A DNA stretch of 23,083 nucleotides from JBAXLO01 sp037134755 (GTDB lineage Bacteria > Bacteroidota > Bacteroidia > Bacteroidales > JACABE01): positions 1 through 23,083 of the forward strand of contig JBAXLO010000056.1 in NCBI GenBank assembly GCA_037134755.1. Reading direction: 5' to 3'. Each line of letters starts with the position of its first letter. The stretch's first letter is position 1. The notes under the pieces are model-generated. The model saw only the letters and a list, made by a program, of their open reading frames with translations, did no database searches and had not been told where the DNA came from. A program made the translations under genes and the position numbers. Of this stretch, positions 1 through 7,098 are shown piece by piece.

Positions 1-293
1 ATATCTTTCAGGCTATCCGAAAAGATATCCTTATCACCGAAGATGTCTTCAGTGGTAGTGGGGGCAATGCTGGTGCTGACGAAAATCGCTTGTATTCGCC
101 TATGCCGGGCAAGGTTACTAAGATAAATGTTAAAGAAGGCGACACCGTTAAGAAAGGCGACAATCTAATAGTAGTAGAAGCTATGAAAATGGAAAACCAT
201 GTGCTTTCCGCAAAGGATGCAACTGTTGTAAAGGTGAATGTAAATGTTGGTGAGATGGTATTATCTCAAAATGTATTAATAGAATTAGAATAA
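1..293 (+). CDS. Biotin carboxyl carrier domain, C-terminal end of an acyl-CoA carboxylase subunit (5' truncated by window)
   Basis: The reading frame is open from the left edge to the TAA at 291-293, so only the C-terminal part of the protein is present. A TTG at 90 is not a credible start because the frame continues upstream of it (residues IFQAIRKD and a Gly/Ser/Asn-rich linker). The visible part is a biotinyl-lipoyl fold: LYSPMPGKV opens the first strands, and EAMKMEN is the biotinylation motif with the biotin-accepting lysine codon at 186-188. Neighbouring acyl-CoA dehydrogenase, HMG-CoA lyase and CoA-transferase genes make the alpha subunit of methylcrotonyl-CoA carboxylase the best guess. 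Propionyl- or acetyl-CoA carboxylase carrier subunits have the same motif and cannot be excluded without the upstream biotin carboxylase domain. Confidence 0.88.
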   Translation, partial: IFQAIRKDILITEDVFSGSGGNAGADENRLYSPMPGKVTKINVKEGDTVKKGDNLIVVEAMKMENHVLSAKDATVVKVNVNVGEMVLSQNVLIELE

Positions 294-328
294 ATTAAGA
301 AAGAAAAAACAAACTTACCTTTCTTATT

Positions 329-358
329 CCCTCTCCTTTGGAGAGGGTTAGGGAGAGG
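329..358. repeat. GC-rich intergenic inverted repeat (REP-like)
   Basis: CCCTCTCC at 329-336 and GGAGAGGG at 340-347 form a perfect 8-bp inverted repeat with a TTT loop. A further GGGAGAGG follows at 351-358 and could pair with the same left arm. It lies in the 83-bp gap between the carboxylase and dehydrogenase genes and stands out by base composition. It could be a dispersed palindromic repeat, or a processing or attenuation hairpin inside the operon. No T-tract follows directly, so a full terminator is less likely. Confidence 0.5.
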
Positions 359-376
359 TTTTAAAAACAAACAAAT

Positions 377-1522
377 ATGGACCTGCGATTAAACTCAGAA
401 CACGAAATGATAAGGCAAACCGTAAGGGATTTTGCCGAACGTGAAATCAAACCTTTAGCCCACGACCTGGACGAGAAAGGAGAATTCTCTGTTGAACTCA
501 CTAAAAAGATGGGCGAACTCGGTCTCTTCGGTATGTATCTTCCCGAAAAGTATGGCGGACAAGGTCTGGATGTCCTTTCTTACATTATTGCCGTGGAAGA
601 GATAGCAAGAGTCGATAGTTCACAGGCTGCTACCTTAGCGGCACATAATTCGCTGGGAATTGGTCCTATTTATTATTATGGTTCCGAAGAACAGAAGATG
701 AAATATCTTCCTAAATTGTGTACCGGTGAGAATCTTTGGGCTTTCGGCCTCACCGAACCCGATGCAGGTTCCGATTCAAGAGGCACTAAGACTAAAGCAG
801 TCTTAAAAGATGGCACCTGGAACATCGATGGTTCAAAGATATTTATTACCAACGCTGCTTCTGAACCTGCTTACGGTGTTACCGTTCAGGCTGTGACAGA
901 TATTAAGGATGGTGAAAAGATATTTACTACTATTCTTGTTGATAGAGGAACTCCCGGTTACAAAGCTGCTGCCATGCACGACAAAATGATGTGGAGAGCT
1001 TCCGATACTGCCGCCTTATATTTTGATAATTGTCAGGTTCCCGAAGAAAATCTTTTGGGTCAGATTGGTCAGGGATCTAAGATTATGCTTAGCACTTTAG
1101 ATAATGGTAGACTTTCCATTGCTGCCATGGGTTTAGGCCTTGCTCAGGGAGCTTTTGAGATGGCTTTGGAATATGCAAAGCAACGTAAACAGTTTGGCAA
1201 GCCTTTAACAAAGATTCAGGTTATTGCTTTTAAACTTGCCGACATGGCTACCAAGATTGAATTGGCCCGTAACTTATTATATAAAGCTTGCTGGCTTAAA
1301 GACAACCACCTTCCATTTGCAAAAGAAGCCGCAATGTCAAAACTATATTGTGCTGAGATTGCAAAGCAGGTAGCTGACGAAGCTGTTCAGATACATGGAG
1401 GTTATGGTTTGATGAAAGATTATCCTATAGAACGCTTCTACCGTGACCAAAGGCTATTACAAATAGGCGAGGGCACTTCCGAAATTCAACGATTAGTTAT
1501 CTCTCGTTATATAGGCTGTTAA
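377..1522 (+). CDS. Acyl-CoA dehydrogenase, short-chain (SCAD-like) type
   Basis: FAD-dependent alpha,beta-dehydrogenation of an acyl-CoA, passing electrons to electron-transfer flavoprotein; cytoplasmic. The 381-residue length is normal. Both family signatures are visible: GLTEPDAGSDSRG in the middle beta-domain (about residues 124-136) and QIHGGYGLMKDYPIERFYRD near the C-terminus. The expected catalytic base is Glu365 in IGEGTSEIQRL, the position used by short- and medium-chain enzymes. True isovaleryl-CoA dehydrogenases instead place it in an LDLER-type segment; here that segment reads LDNGR, with Gly. So although the operon suggests leucine breakdown, the active site is of the butyryl-CoA dehydrogenase class, and the substrate (isovaleryl-, 2-methylbutyryl- or butyryl-CoA) is open. 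The next gene starts 9 bp after the stop, which supports one transcript. Confidence 0.93.
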   Translation: MDLRLNSEHEMIRQTVRDFAEREIKPLAHDLDEKGEFSVELTKKMGELGLFGMYLPEKYGGQGLDVLSYIIAVEEIARVDSSQAATLAAHNSLGIGPIYYYGSEEQKMKYLPKLCTGENLWAFGLTEPDAGSDSRGTKTKAVLKDGTWNIDGSKIFITNAASEPAYGVTVQAVTDIKDGEKIFTTILVDRGTPGYKAAAMHDKMMWRASDTAALYFDNCQVPEENLLGQIGQGSKIMLSTLDNGRLSIAAMGLGLAQGAFEMALEYAKQRKQFGKPLTKIQVIAFKLADMATKIELARNLLYKACWLKDNHLPFAKEAAMSKLYCAEIAKQVADEAVQIHGGYGLMKDYPIERFYRDQRLLQIGEGTSEIQRLVISRYIGC

Positions 1523-1531
1523 ACTAAAGGT

Positions 1532-2389
1532 ATGATCAAGCTAATCGAATGTCCAAGGGATGCAATGCAAGGAATTGAGCAGTATATACCTGCCCAACAA
1601 AAGGCAGATTATATCAATGCCCTTCTTAAGGTTGGTTTTGATACTATTGATTTTGGTAGTTTCGTTTCTCCAAAAGCAATTCCCCAGTTAAGAGATACTG
1701 CGGAGGTGCTTGCTAAGCTTGATATGACCTCAACAGATACCAAACTTCTTGCAATTATCGGCAATCTTCGCGGTGCCGAAGCTGCAATGGCTTTCGATGA
1801 AATATCTTACTTGGGATTCCCTTATTCAAGCTCCAAAACATTTCTTAAACTTAACATTAACACTACCCCCGAGGCTGCTCTTTTAACAATTGAGGATGTC
1901 AACAAGCTTTGTGTTGCCAATAAAAAAGAGATGATTGTATATCTTTCAGTCGCTTTTGGTAATCCTTACGGTGATGACGAAAATAACGATTCAATTATAA
2001 AAGCCATTAAAGATTTACAGAAATTAGGGATAAAGATTATTGATTTAGCCGATACACTTGGCATGGGCGATGCTAAAATGATAGGCGAAGTGTTTGAAGA
2101 AGTCATTCCGATGTTTCCTGATATTGAGTTTGGGTTTCATTTGCACACTACTGCCGATTCGTGGAAGTCGAAAGTGAATGCTGCTTACGAGCATGGTTGC
2201 CGTCGCTTCGACTCTGTAATACTTGGTTTGGGTGGTTGCCCGATGTCTAATAAAGATATGGTAGGAAATCTCAACACTGAGAACTTAATTTATTACTTCC
2301 AGTCGAAGGATATTGATTTAAATATAGATTTGAACTATTATAAAGAAGCTTTAATGAAAGCTCAAGAGACTTTTTCTTTCATTCATTAA
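1532..2389 (+). CDS. Hydroxymethylglutaryl-CoA lyase
   Basis: Cleaves HMG-CoA to acetyl-CoA and acetoacetate, the last carbon-carbon step of leucine breakdown. The 285-residue protein is a complete TIM barrel of the HMGL family. Visible landmarks are CPRDAMQ at residues 7-13 (metal-binding Arg-Asp region, Asp10), FGSFVSPKAIPQ at 41-52, the metal ligands His203 and His205 in FHLHTT, the catalytic cysteine Cys236 in LGLGGCP, and Asn246 in MVGNL. Two parts differ from the textbook enzyme: RDAMQ replaces RDGLQ, and HLHTT replaces the usual HCHDT. All expected catalytic and metal-binding side chains are nevertheless present. It sits directly upstream of the CoA-transferase genes that would use its acetoacetate product. 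Bacterial homologs are often named mvaB or hmgL. Confidence 0.9.
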   Translation: MIKLIECPRDAMQGIEQYIPAQQKADYINALLKVGFDTIDFGSFVSPKAIPQLRDTAEVLAKLDMTSTDTKLLAIIGNLRGAEAAMAFDEISYLGFPYSSSKTFLKLNINTTPEAALLTIEDVNKLCVANKKEMIVYLSVAFGNPYGDDENNDSIIKAIKDLQKLGIKIIDLADTLGMGDAKMIGEVFEEVIPMFPDIEFGFHLHTTADSWKSKVNAAYEHGCRRFDSVILGLGGCPMSNKDMVGNLNTENLIYYFQSKDIDLNIDLNYYKEALMKAQETFSFIH

Positions 2390-2413
2390 AATAATAAAAA
2401 GAAAATAAAACGT

Positions 2414-3109
2414 ATGAACAAGGTTTTAAGTAATGCTATCGAAGCTATAAAAGGGATTGAGGACAATATGACCGTTATGTTTGGCGGTTTTGGTTTGTGT
2501 GGCATCCCCGAGAACACTATTATGGAGTTATCTAAGACAAATATCAAGGGTTTGATATGTATTTCCAACAATTGTGGTGTGGATGATTTCGGTCTTGGAT
2601 TTTTACTTCGTAATAAACAAATAAAGAAGATGATTTCTTCGTATGTTGGCGAGAATGCCGAGTTCGAAAGACAGCTTTTAAATGGTGAACTAGAGGTGGA
2701 GCTATTGCCACAAGGTTCGTTGGCTGAGAAGATAAGAGCAGGTGGTGCTGGCATTCCAGCTTTCTATGTTCCTGCTGGCTATGGTACCGAAGTGGGCATT
2801 GGTAAAGAATCTCGTGAGTTTAATGGCAAGATGCATTTGCTGGAACATGCCCTTACTGCCGATTATGCTGTTGTTAAAGCATGGAAAGGCGACACACATG
2901 GCAATCTTATTTACAAACATACTGCCAATAATTTTAATAATATGATGGCTATGGCAGGCAAAATTACCATTGCCGAAGTTGAGGAGCTTGTTCCTGCAGG
3001 CGAACTCGACCCAAACCAAATTCATACTCCGGGTATCTTTGTTCAAAGGATATTCCAGGGAGTAAATTATGAGAAAAGAATAGAGAAACTTACTCTTTCC
3101 AAATCATAA
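2414..3109 (+). CDS. scoA: 3-oxoacid (acetoacetate) CoA-transferase, subunit A
   Basis: First subunit of a family I CoA-transferase that moves CoA from succinyl-CoA (or another donor) to acetoacetate; works as a heteromer with the next gene. The 231 residues match the usual subunit A length. The subunit A signature is seen as DNMTVMFGGFGLCGIPE near residues 17-33, followed by the conserved CISNNCGVDDFGLG and LLPQGSLAEKIRAGGAGIPAF stretches. The gene lies 24 bp after HMG-CoA lyase and 45 bp before subunit B. The context favours acetoacetate as acceptor; the butyrate/acetate CoA-transferase AtoDA family looks alike, so the CoA donor is an inference. Confidence 0.92.
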   Translation: MNKVLSNAIEAIKGIEDNMTVMFGGFGLCGIPENTIMELSKTNIKGLICISNNCGVDDFGLGFLLRNKQIKKMISSYVGENAEFERQLLNGELEVELLPQGSLAEKIRAGGAGIPAFYVPAGYGTEVGIGKESREFNGKMHLLEHALTADYAVVKAWKGDTHGNLIYKHTANNFNNMMAMAGKITIAEVEELVPAGELDPNQIHTPGIFVQRIFQGVNYEKRIEKLTLSKS

Positions 3110-3118
3110 ATAAATTAA

Positions 3119-3146
3119 TTCATAATTCATAACTCATAATTCATAA
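3119..3146. repeat. Heptamer tandem repeat (TTCATAA)x4
   Basis: Four head-to-tail copies of TTCATAA, the third beginning with C, fill most of the 45-bp gap between the two CoA-transferase subunits. Related heptamers with TTCGTAA are found at 8603-8616 (on the opposite strand) and at 16846-16860, so the unit appears to be dispersed in intergenic DNA of this genome. Confidence 0.7.
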
Positions 3147-3154
3147 TTAAAAAT

Positions 3155-3811
3155 ATGGCACTAGACAAGAATCAAATCGCGCAAGTTATTGCTCGCGAAT
3201 TAAAGGACGGTTATTATGTAAATCTTGGAATAGGTATCCCTACTTTGGTTGCTAATTATGTACCCGAAGGTATTCATGTTATATTGCATTCCGAAAATGG
3301 CTTGCTTGGCATGGGGCAATTCCCAACTGAGGAAACTGTGGATGCGGATTTAATAAATGCAGGCAAGCAAACCGTTACCTATATGCCGGGTGCTTCTTTT
3401 TTTGACTCTGCTACAAGTTTTGCTATGATAAGAGGAGGCCATGTTGACATTACTGTTTTGGGTGCTTTTGAGGTTTCTGAGAAAGGCGACATAGCCAGTT
3501 GGAAAGTTCCCGGAAAACTTATTAAAGGTATGGGTGGTGCTATGGATTTGGTTGCTTCCGCAAAGAATATTATTGTTGCAATGCAGCATACTAACAAGGA
3601 AGGCCAGTCAAAATTGCTTAAAGAATGTACGCTCCCATTAACCGGAGTTAATTGTGTTAAGAAGATTGTATCCGATTTAGCAGTTATGGAAGTTACCGAC
3701 AAAGGTTTTAAACTGTTGGAAAGAGCTCCCGGAGTTAGCATTGAAGATATAAAAGCAGCCACCGAAGGTACTCTTATTATAGAAGGAGATATCCCTGAGA
3801 TTAAATTATAA
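3155..3811 (+). CDS. scoB: 3-oxoacid (acetoacetate) CoA-transferase, subunit B
   Basis: Second, catalytic subunit of the CoA-transferase. The subunit B signature LHSENGLLG is at residues 44-52, and Glu47 in SENG is the residue expected to form the glutamyl-CoA thioester intermediate. The N-terminal VNLGIGIPT and the later MIRGGHVDITVLGAFEVS segments are standard for the family. The 218-residue length is normal and nothing is missing. It is the last gene of the operon: a hairpin terminator starts 10 bp after its stop codon. With HMG-CoA lyase upstream, the pair would turn acetoacetate into acetoacetyl-CoA for thiolysis; no thiolase is in the window. Confidence 0.93.
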   Translation: MALDKNQIAQVIARELKDGYYVNLGIGIPTLVANYVPEGIHVILHSENGLLGMGQFPTEETVDADLINAGKQTVTYMPGASFFDSATSFAMIRGGHVDITVLGAFEVSEKGDIASWKVPGKLIKGMGGAMDLVASAKNIIVAMQHTNKEGQSKLLKECTLPLTGVNCVKKIVSDLAVMEVTDKGFKLLERAPGVSIEDIKAATEGTLIIEGDIPEIKL

Positions 3812-3821
3812 AGAATTAGAA

Positions 3822-3864
3822 GAGATCCTAACAGTTTTCAAAATCTGTTAGGGGCTCTTTTATT
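3822..3864 (+). terminator. Rho-independent terminator of the acyl-CoA catabolic operon
   Basis: Arms 3822-3834 and 3845-3857 pair through CCTAACAG/CTGTTAGG plus an outer GAG/CTC, with two unpaired positions between them. A T-run (TCTTTTATT) follows. It begins 10 bp after the scoB stop. Confidence 0.85.
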
Positions 3865-3998
3865 ATCGTCAAAAACAACAGACTATTGCCAAAAGGCAGA
3901 TAAAAAATCACTCACAATTAAATCGGATAGTGGAGTTCTTTTATTAGAAATATAGTTAGATGTCTAAAAAATCATAGTAGATTATACAAATTTAATAA

Positions 3999-4035
3999 AG
4001 AAAGGCATGATAATCTAATATTATCATGCCTTTCT
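3999..4035 (-). terminator. Terminator of the lipoprotein/OmpP1 operon
   Basis: Perfect 16-bp inverted repeat (3999-4014 and 4020-4035) with a 5-nt loop, 26 bp past the stop of the minus-strand barrel gene. On the minus strand it is followed by CTTTATTAAA, a modest U-tract. It lies between convergent operons and may also stop plus-strand leakage. The 134 bp between the two terminators hold nothing I recognise. Confidence 0.82.
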
Positions 4036-4060
4036 AATTATACTCAATAGGATTTATTTC

Positions 4061-5515
4061 TTAGTATTTAAAACCAACAGTCATCATTACGCTGCTGCCT
4101 GTTATAGTATTCTTTACAGGATTTAGTGCTGCATCGTTGTAAAGATAATAATCTTCATTTTGTTTTGAATAAGAATAAGCAAAATCGATAAAATAATTCT
4201 TTTCTTTAAAGCCTACACCAAATGATAAGATTGTACGTTTACCATCATTAATAGTAGTTTTATAAGGACTTTGGTAAAATGCATACCCTGCTCTTAATGT
4301 AATTGGATTTAACCTCCATTCGGTACCAAATCTAAAGTTATTAGTATTGGTATATTTTCCTTGAATAGTTTGATTTGCATCAAAGAAATCATCATTTTGA
4401 GATCTTAGTTTAGCACTTGTATAATCTACAAATTCGTAATCTGCACTAATCAAACCGTGATCACCAATAAAAAATGCTAGGCTACCAATCAAATGCCAAG
4501 GAGTTTGCAGTTGATAATCAAAAAGCCCTTGTGGTGAAGTAGATGTATATTTGCCACTATCACCCATATCTGAATCTATTTTTCTACTCCATTGATCTTC
4601 CATACTGTAAAAAGTAGGCGAATGAACGGCAAGACCTATTCTAACGATATTATTAGGACGATAAATCATACCAAATTTAATATTAACACCAGTTCCAGTT
4701 GTAGTAAGATTATCACTAACTGAATAATTGTTGAAATTATGAATAGTGTCGTTTAGATTTATTTCTTTATAGATTGATTGCTCGTTGTACCTGATAAAAG
4801 GGATACCTAGAGTAGCTCCAAGATAAATTTTATCACTATAATTTCCGCCTAAAGTAATTACAAATTCATTCATCGATCCATCTGTAGTAATAGTTTTTTG
4901 TTGATTTACATTGCCTGTAACTGGTGAATTATAATGAGTAGAATCCCCGGCAATTGGATTTAATAAATAATTTTGATAAGCCAGATAAGTTGAGAAATTA
5001 TCAAGTTCGTCAATAGTTGATCCTTTGCCATTATTATTGGCACTAGCCACATATTGATTCATCATAGAACTGTTTGCACTAACCCCTTGTATAACCACTC
5101 TATTGTTAAAATCATTTAATCTATTAATACCAAATCCAAATTGAACGTCTTTCCATCCATTTCCTTCAGCAAACTTACCACGTTTAAAAAAATCGTAAAC
5201 TAAACCGATATTACCTAAATTAAAATTATATTTATTATCCTCATTTGTTTTACCACTATAAGTAGAACTTGTATTACCTACATAAAAAGTTGGAGTAAAA
5301 GTAAATTCAGAAGTCTTATACAATCCTATGCCTGCCGGATTGATACTTAAAGTAGAAAAATCAGCACCTAGTGCACCAAATGCACCACCCATAGCAGTAA
5401 ATCTTGCAGTACCACCATAGTAATTCTGTGAATATCTTAGCGCATCAACTTCATTTTGTGAATTAGCTTTGATAAGAGCTAAGGAAAGTATTATTAATAA
5501 TGATATTCTTTTCAT
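4061..5515 (-). CDS. Outer-membrane beta-barrel of the OmpP1/FadL/TodX family
   Basis: Predicted outer-membrane channel of the FadL transport family, often labelled 'hemin receptor' in Bacteroidota without proof. The signal peptide is clear (MKRISLLIILSLALIKANSQ, about residues 1-20). The mature N-terminus carries the family hallmark YYGGTARFTAMGGAFGALG followed by LSINPAGIGLYKTSE. The rest alternates aromatic and polar residues as barrel strands do, and it ends in MMTVGFKY with the C-terminal aromatic expected of barrel substrates. The 484-residue length fits. It is the second gene after a surface lipoprotein (39-bp gap), so the two are probably co-transcribed and may act together at the outer membrane. 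The ligand cannot be read from sequence. Confidence 0.85.
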   Translation of the reverse strand: MKRISLLIILSLALIKANSQNEVDALRYSQNYYGGTARFTAMGGAFGALGADFSTLSINPAGIGLYKTSEFTFTPTFYVGNTSSTYSGKTNEDNKYNFNLGNIGLVYDFFKRGKFAEGNGWKDVQFGFGINRLNDFNNRVVIQGVSANSSMMNQYVASANNNGKGSTIDELDNFSTYLAYQNYLLNPIAGDSTHYNSPVTGNVNQQKTITTDGSMNEFVITLGGNYSDKIYLGATLGIPFIRYNEQSIYKEINLNDTIHNFNNYSVSDNLTTTGTGVNIKFGMIYRPNNIVRIGLAVHSPTFYSMEDQWSRKIDSDMGDSGKYTSTSPQGLFDYQLQTPWHLIGSLAFFIGDHGLISADYEFVDYTSAKLRSQNDDFFDANQTIQGKYTNTNNFRFGTEWRLNPITLRAGYAFYQSPYKTTINDGKRTILSFGVGFKEKNYFIDFAYSYSKQNEDYYLYNDAALNPVKNTITGSSVMMTVGFKY

Positions 5516-5554
5516 TGTTATTGTCTTTATAAGATTTATTAATTAGAAATTAGA

Positions 5555-6967
5555 TTATCTTCTGCCACCACTTGAATGTGAACCACCGCCTGAGCTGCCA
5601 CCTGAACTATGACTGCCACCTCCATTACTGCTGCCACCACCACTTGAGTGAGAAGTACCACCACCACCTCCTCCTCCACGACTAGGTGTAGATTGAGATG
5701 GAATGTAAACTCTGGAATTATTACTATTACTAGACCTGTTAAAATTAGGGTTATTATTACTTCTTCTTGTTATAGTATTGTTTTGTTGGTTTGATGACCT
5801 TGTGTTATAATTTTGAGTCGTATTTCTTTGTTGGGTCGTATTGTTGTAAGAACGTGCTTTTTTAGCTTGAGAACTTTCATATTCCTGACTCGAACGTGGT
5901 TGATTATATGAAGGAGAAGTATATGCTTTTGAATCATTCCTATTATTATTAGCAGGATTAGTATTTGAAGCATTTGGCTTATTATACTGACGTGGTAAAT
6001 TGTTAGCAGTTGCTCTATTTGTGCCTTGATTAGAATTGTTAACTCTACTGTTGTTCTGTAAGTAATTACCGGTTCTGGCAGTTGTATTAATTTGTCTGTT
6101 ATCAGTAGTTGTTGCTTTTTGATTATTATTAAAAGGTCTTTGAGAATTATTAGTATATCCTGGATTTGTTGTTCTACTTTCTGTTTTTAGACTTGTATTA
6201 TTGGTAGATCTTGCAATACCTTCGTTCATACCTTTACCTGATACATTGTTTGTGCCATTCGATGCTCTTGTAGATCTACTGTTTATAGATCCAAAAGTAC
6301 TACGACGAGGGCCATAATAATGACCTGAATGACTATTTGATGCCCAACCACCTTCATAATATCCATGATTATAACCAAAACCATATCCATAACTGTAAGG
6401 ATAGTAACCATAATAACCACCCCAATAAGGGTAATAATATCCTAAACCCCATCCCCAGGTATAACCTAAACCCCATCCCCAGGTATTCCAGTAAAATGGG
6501 CTATATATGCTTACTCCATAATAATAAGGATTGGTATAATAATCATCATAATAATTAAAACTATATGGATTATGAAATCTATTAATACGAGCTGCATATT
6601 GGTAGTCGTAATAATCATCATCTGAATAATTATTATTTTGGTTATCTTGATTTACCAAACTGTCATTATTGGCGGTATTATTCAGTTGATTATTTGAATT
6701 ACTATAACTACCGGCACTTTGGCTCCTATAATTATTATTGTCAGGAGTAGCTTTAAGAGTATAGGAGTTAGGAGTCGATTCAGTATAAGTGGCTTTTTGT
6801 TTTTCACTTGCAGTTACAGTTGGTTTTGCTTCCTGCTTATCATTTGTCGATGTTTGTGGTCTGTAATATACACCATCATCTTCATTACTCGAACTTGTTT
6901 GATACATTGCTGTACAAGAAGTAAAAAGCAACAAAGGAATTAAGAATAATCTAACTAAAGTTTTCAT
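5555..6967 (-). CDS. Low-complexity Tyr/Trp/Gly/Asn-rich lipoprotein
   Basis: No function recognised. The N-terminus is a lipoprotein signal: MKTLVRLFLIPLLLFTSC with lipobox LFTSC, so Cys18 would be lipidated. Residues about 19-120 are Ser/Thr/Asn/Gln-rich. Residues about 120-215 are packed with Tyr, Trp and Gly (YYYGVSIYSPFYW, TWGWGLGYYYPYWGGYYGYY). Residues about 215-430 are Asn/Arg/Ser/Thr-rich. The tail is a Gly/Ser/His repeat with three SHSSGG units and a run of seven glycines. Such composition is typical of disordered or sticky surface proteins. The start is supported by a strong Shine-Dalgarno site at 6974-6982. It is 39 bp upstream of the FadL-like barrel and divergent from proS. The long biased ORF with a lipobox and ribosome binding site is very unlikely to be spurious. 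Confidence 0.8.
   Translation of the reverse strand: MKTLVRLFLIPLLLFTSCTAMYQTSSSNEDDGVYYRPQTSTNDKQEAKPTVTASEKQKATYTESTPNSYTLKATPDNNNYRSQSAGSYSNSNNQLNNTANNDSLVNQDNQNNNYSDDDYYDYQYAARINRFHNPYSFNYYDDYYTNPYYYGVSIYSPFYWNTWGWGLGYTWGWGLGYYYPYWGGYYGYYPYSYGYGFGYNHGYYEGGWASNSHSGHYYGPRRSTFGSINSRSTRASNGTNNVSGKGMNEGIARSTNNTSLKTESRTTNPGYTNNSQRPFNNNQKATTTDNRQINTTARTGNYLQNNSRVNNSNQGTNRATANNLPRQYNKPNASNTNPANNNRNDSKAYTSPSYNQPRSSQEYESSQAKKARSYNNTTQQRNTTQNYNTRSSNQQNNTITRRSNNNPNFNRSSNSNNSRVYIPSQSTPSRGGGGGGGTSHSSGGGSSNGGGSHSSGGSSGGGSHSSGGRR
5558..5676 (-). repeat. Gly/Ser/His codon repeats at the lipoprotein 3' end
   Basis: Degenerate GGTGGC/AGT-type codon repeats encode Gly runs and three SHSSGG units. Such tracts are prone to slippage in units of three, so length variation among strains is expected. 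Confidence 0.7.
6441..6486. repeat. 24-bp tandem duplication inside the lipoprotein gene
   Basis: CCTAAACCCCATCCCCAGGT occurs at 6441-6460 and again at 6465-6484 with a 24-bp period (22 bp match in full). On the minus strand it encodes two consecutive copies of a WGWGLGY segment, showing in-frame growth of the Trp/Gly/Tyr tract. Confidence 0.9.
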
Positions 6968-6973
6968 TTTTTT

Positions 6974-6982
6974 GGTCCTCCC
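6974..6982 (-). promoter_or_regulatory. Strong Shine-Dalgarno site of the lipoprotein gene
   Basis: The minus strand reads GGGAGGACC, ending 6 nt before the ATG at 6967 (nine bases separate GGAGG from ATG). Most genes here have only A-rich leaders, as is usual in Bacteroidota, so this strong site is an exception and fixes the start codon. Confidence 0.7.
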
Positions 6983-7026
6983 ATTTTATTATTTTGTATA
7001 AATGTAATTCTAATGCTTATATTTTT

Positions 7027-7034
7027 TAATTTTG
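7027..7034 (+). promoter_or_regulatory. Possible -7 element upstream of proS
   Basis: TAATTTTG fits the Bacteroidota TAnnTTTG element and lies 64 bp before the proS ATG in a divergent intergenic region. No TTG is seen at the matching upstream distance, so this is weak. Confidence 0.28.
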
Positions 7035-7098
7035 CTGATTATTTAATAATATAATTAACGAATATTTATACACAAAATTCATACCAAAACATCGCAAA

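Noticed and set aside
90..92. TTG as a start for a free 67-residue biotin carrier protein
   Set aside because: The frame stays open and protein-like to the left edge, so the carrier domain is probably the end of a larger subunit.
2386..3762. Several minus-strand open frames of 79-127 codons opposite the CoA-transferase genes
   Set aside because: They lie wholly or mostly opposite scoA and scoB, lack ribosome binding sites and have no recognisable domains. They are shadows of the real genes.
6337..6943. Plus-strand open frames opposite the lipoprotein gene
   Set aside because: They are rich in His/Asn because they mirror the Tyr/Asn/Gly-rich tract. The minus-strand frame has a lipobox and a strong ribosome binding site.
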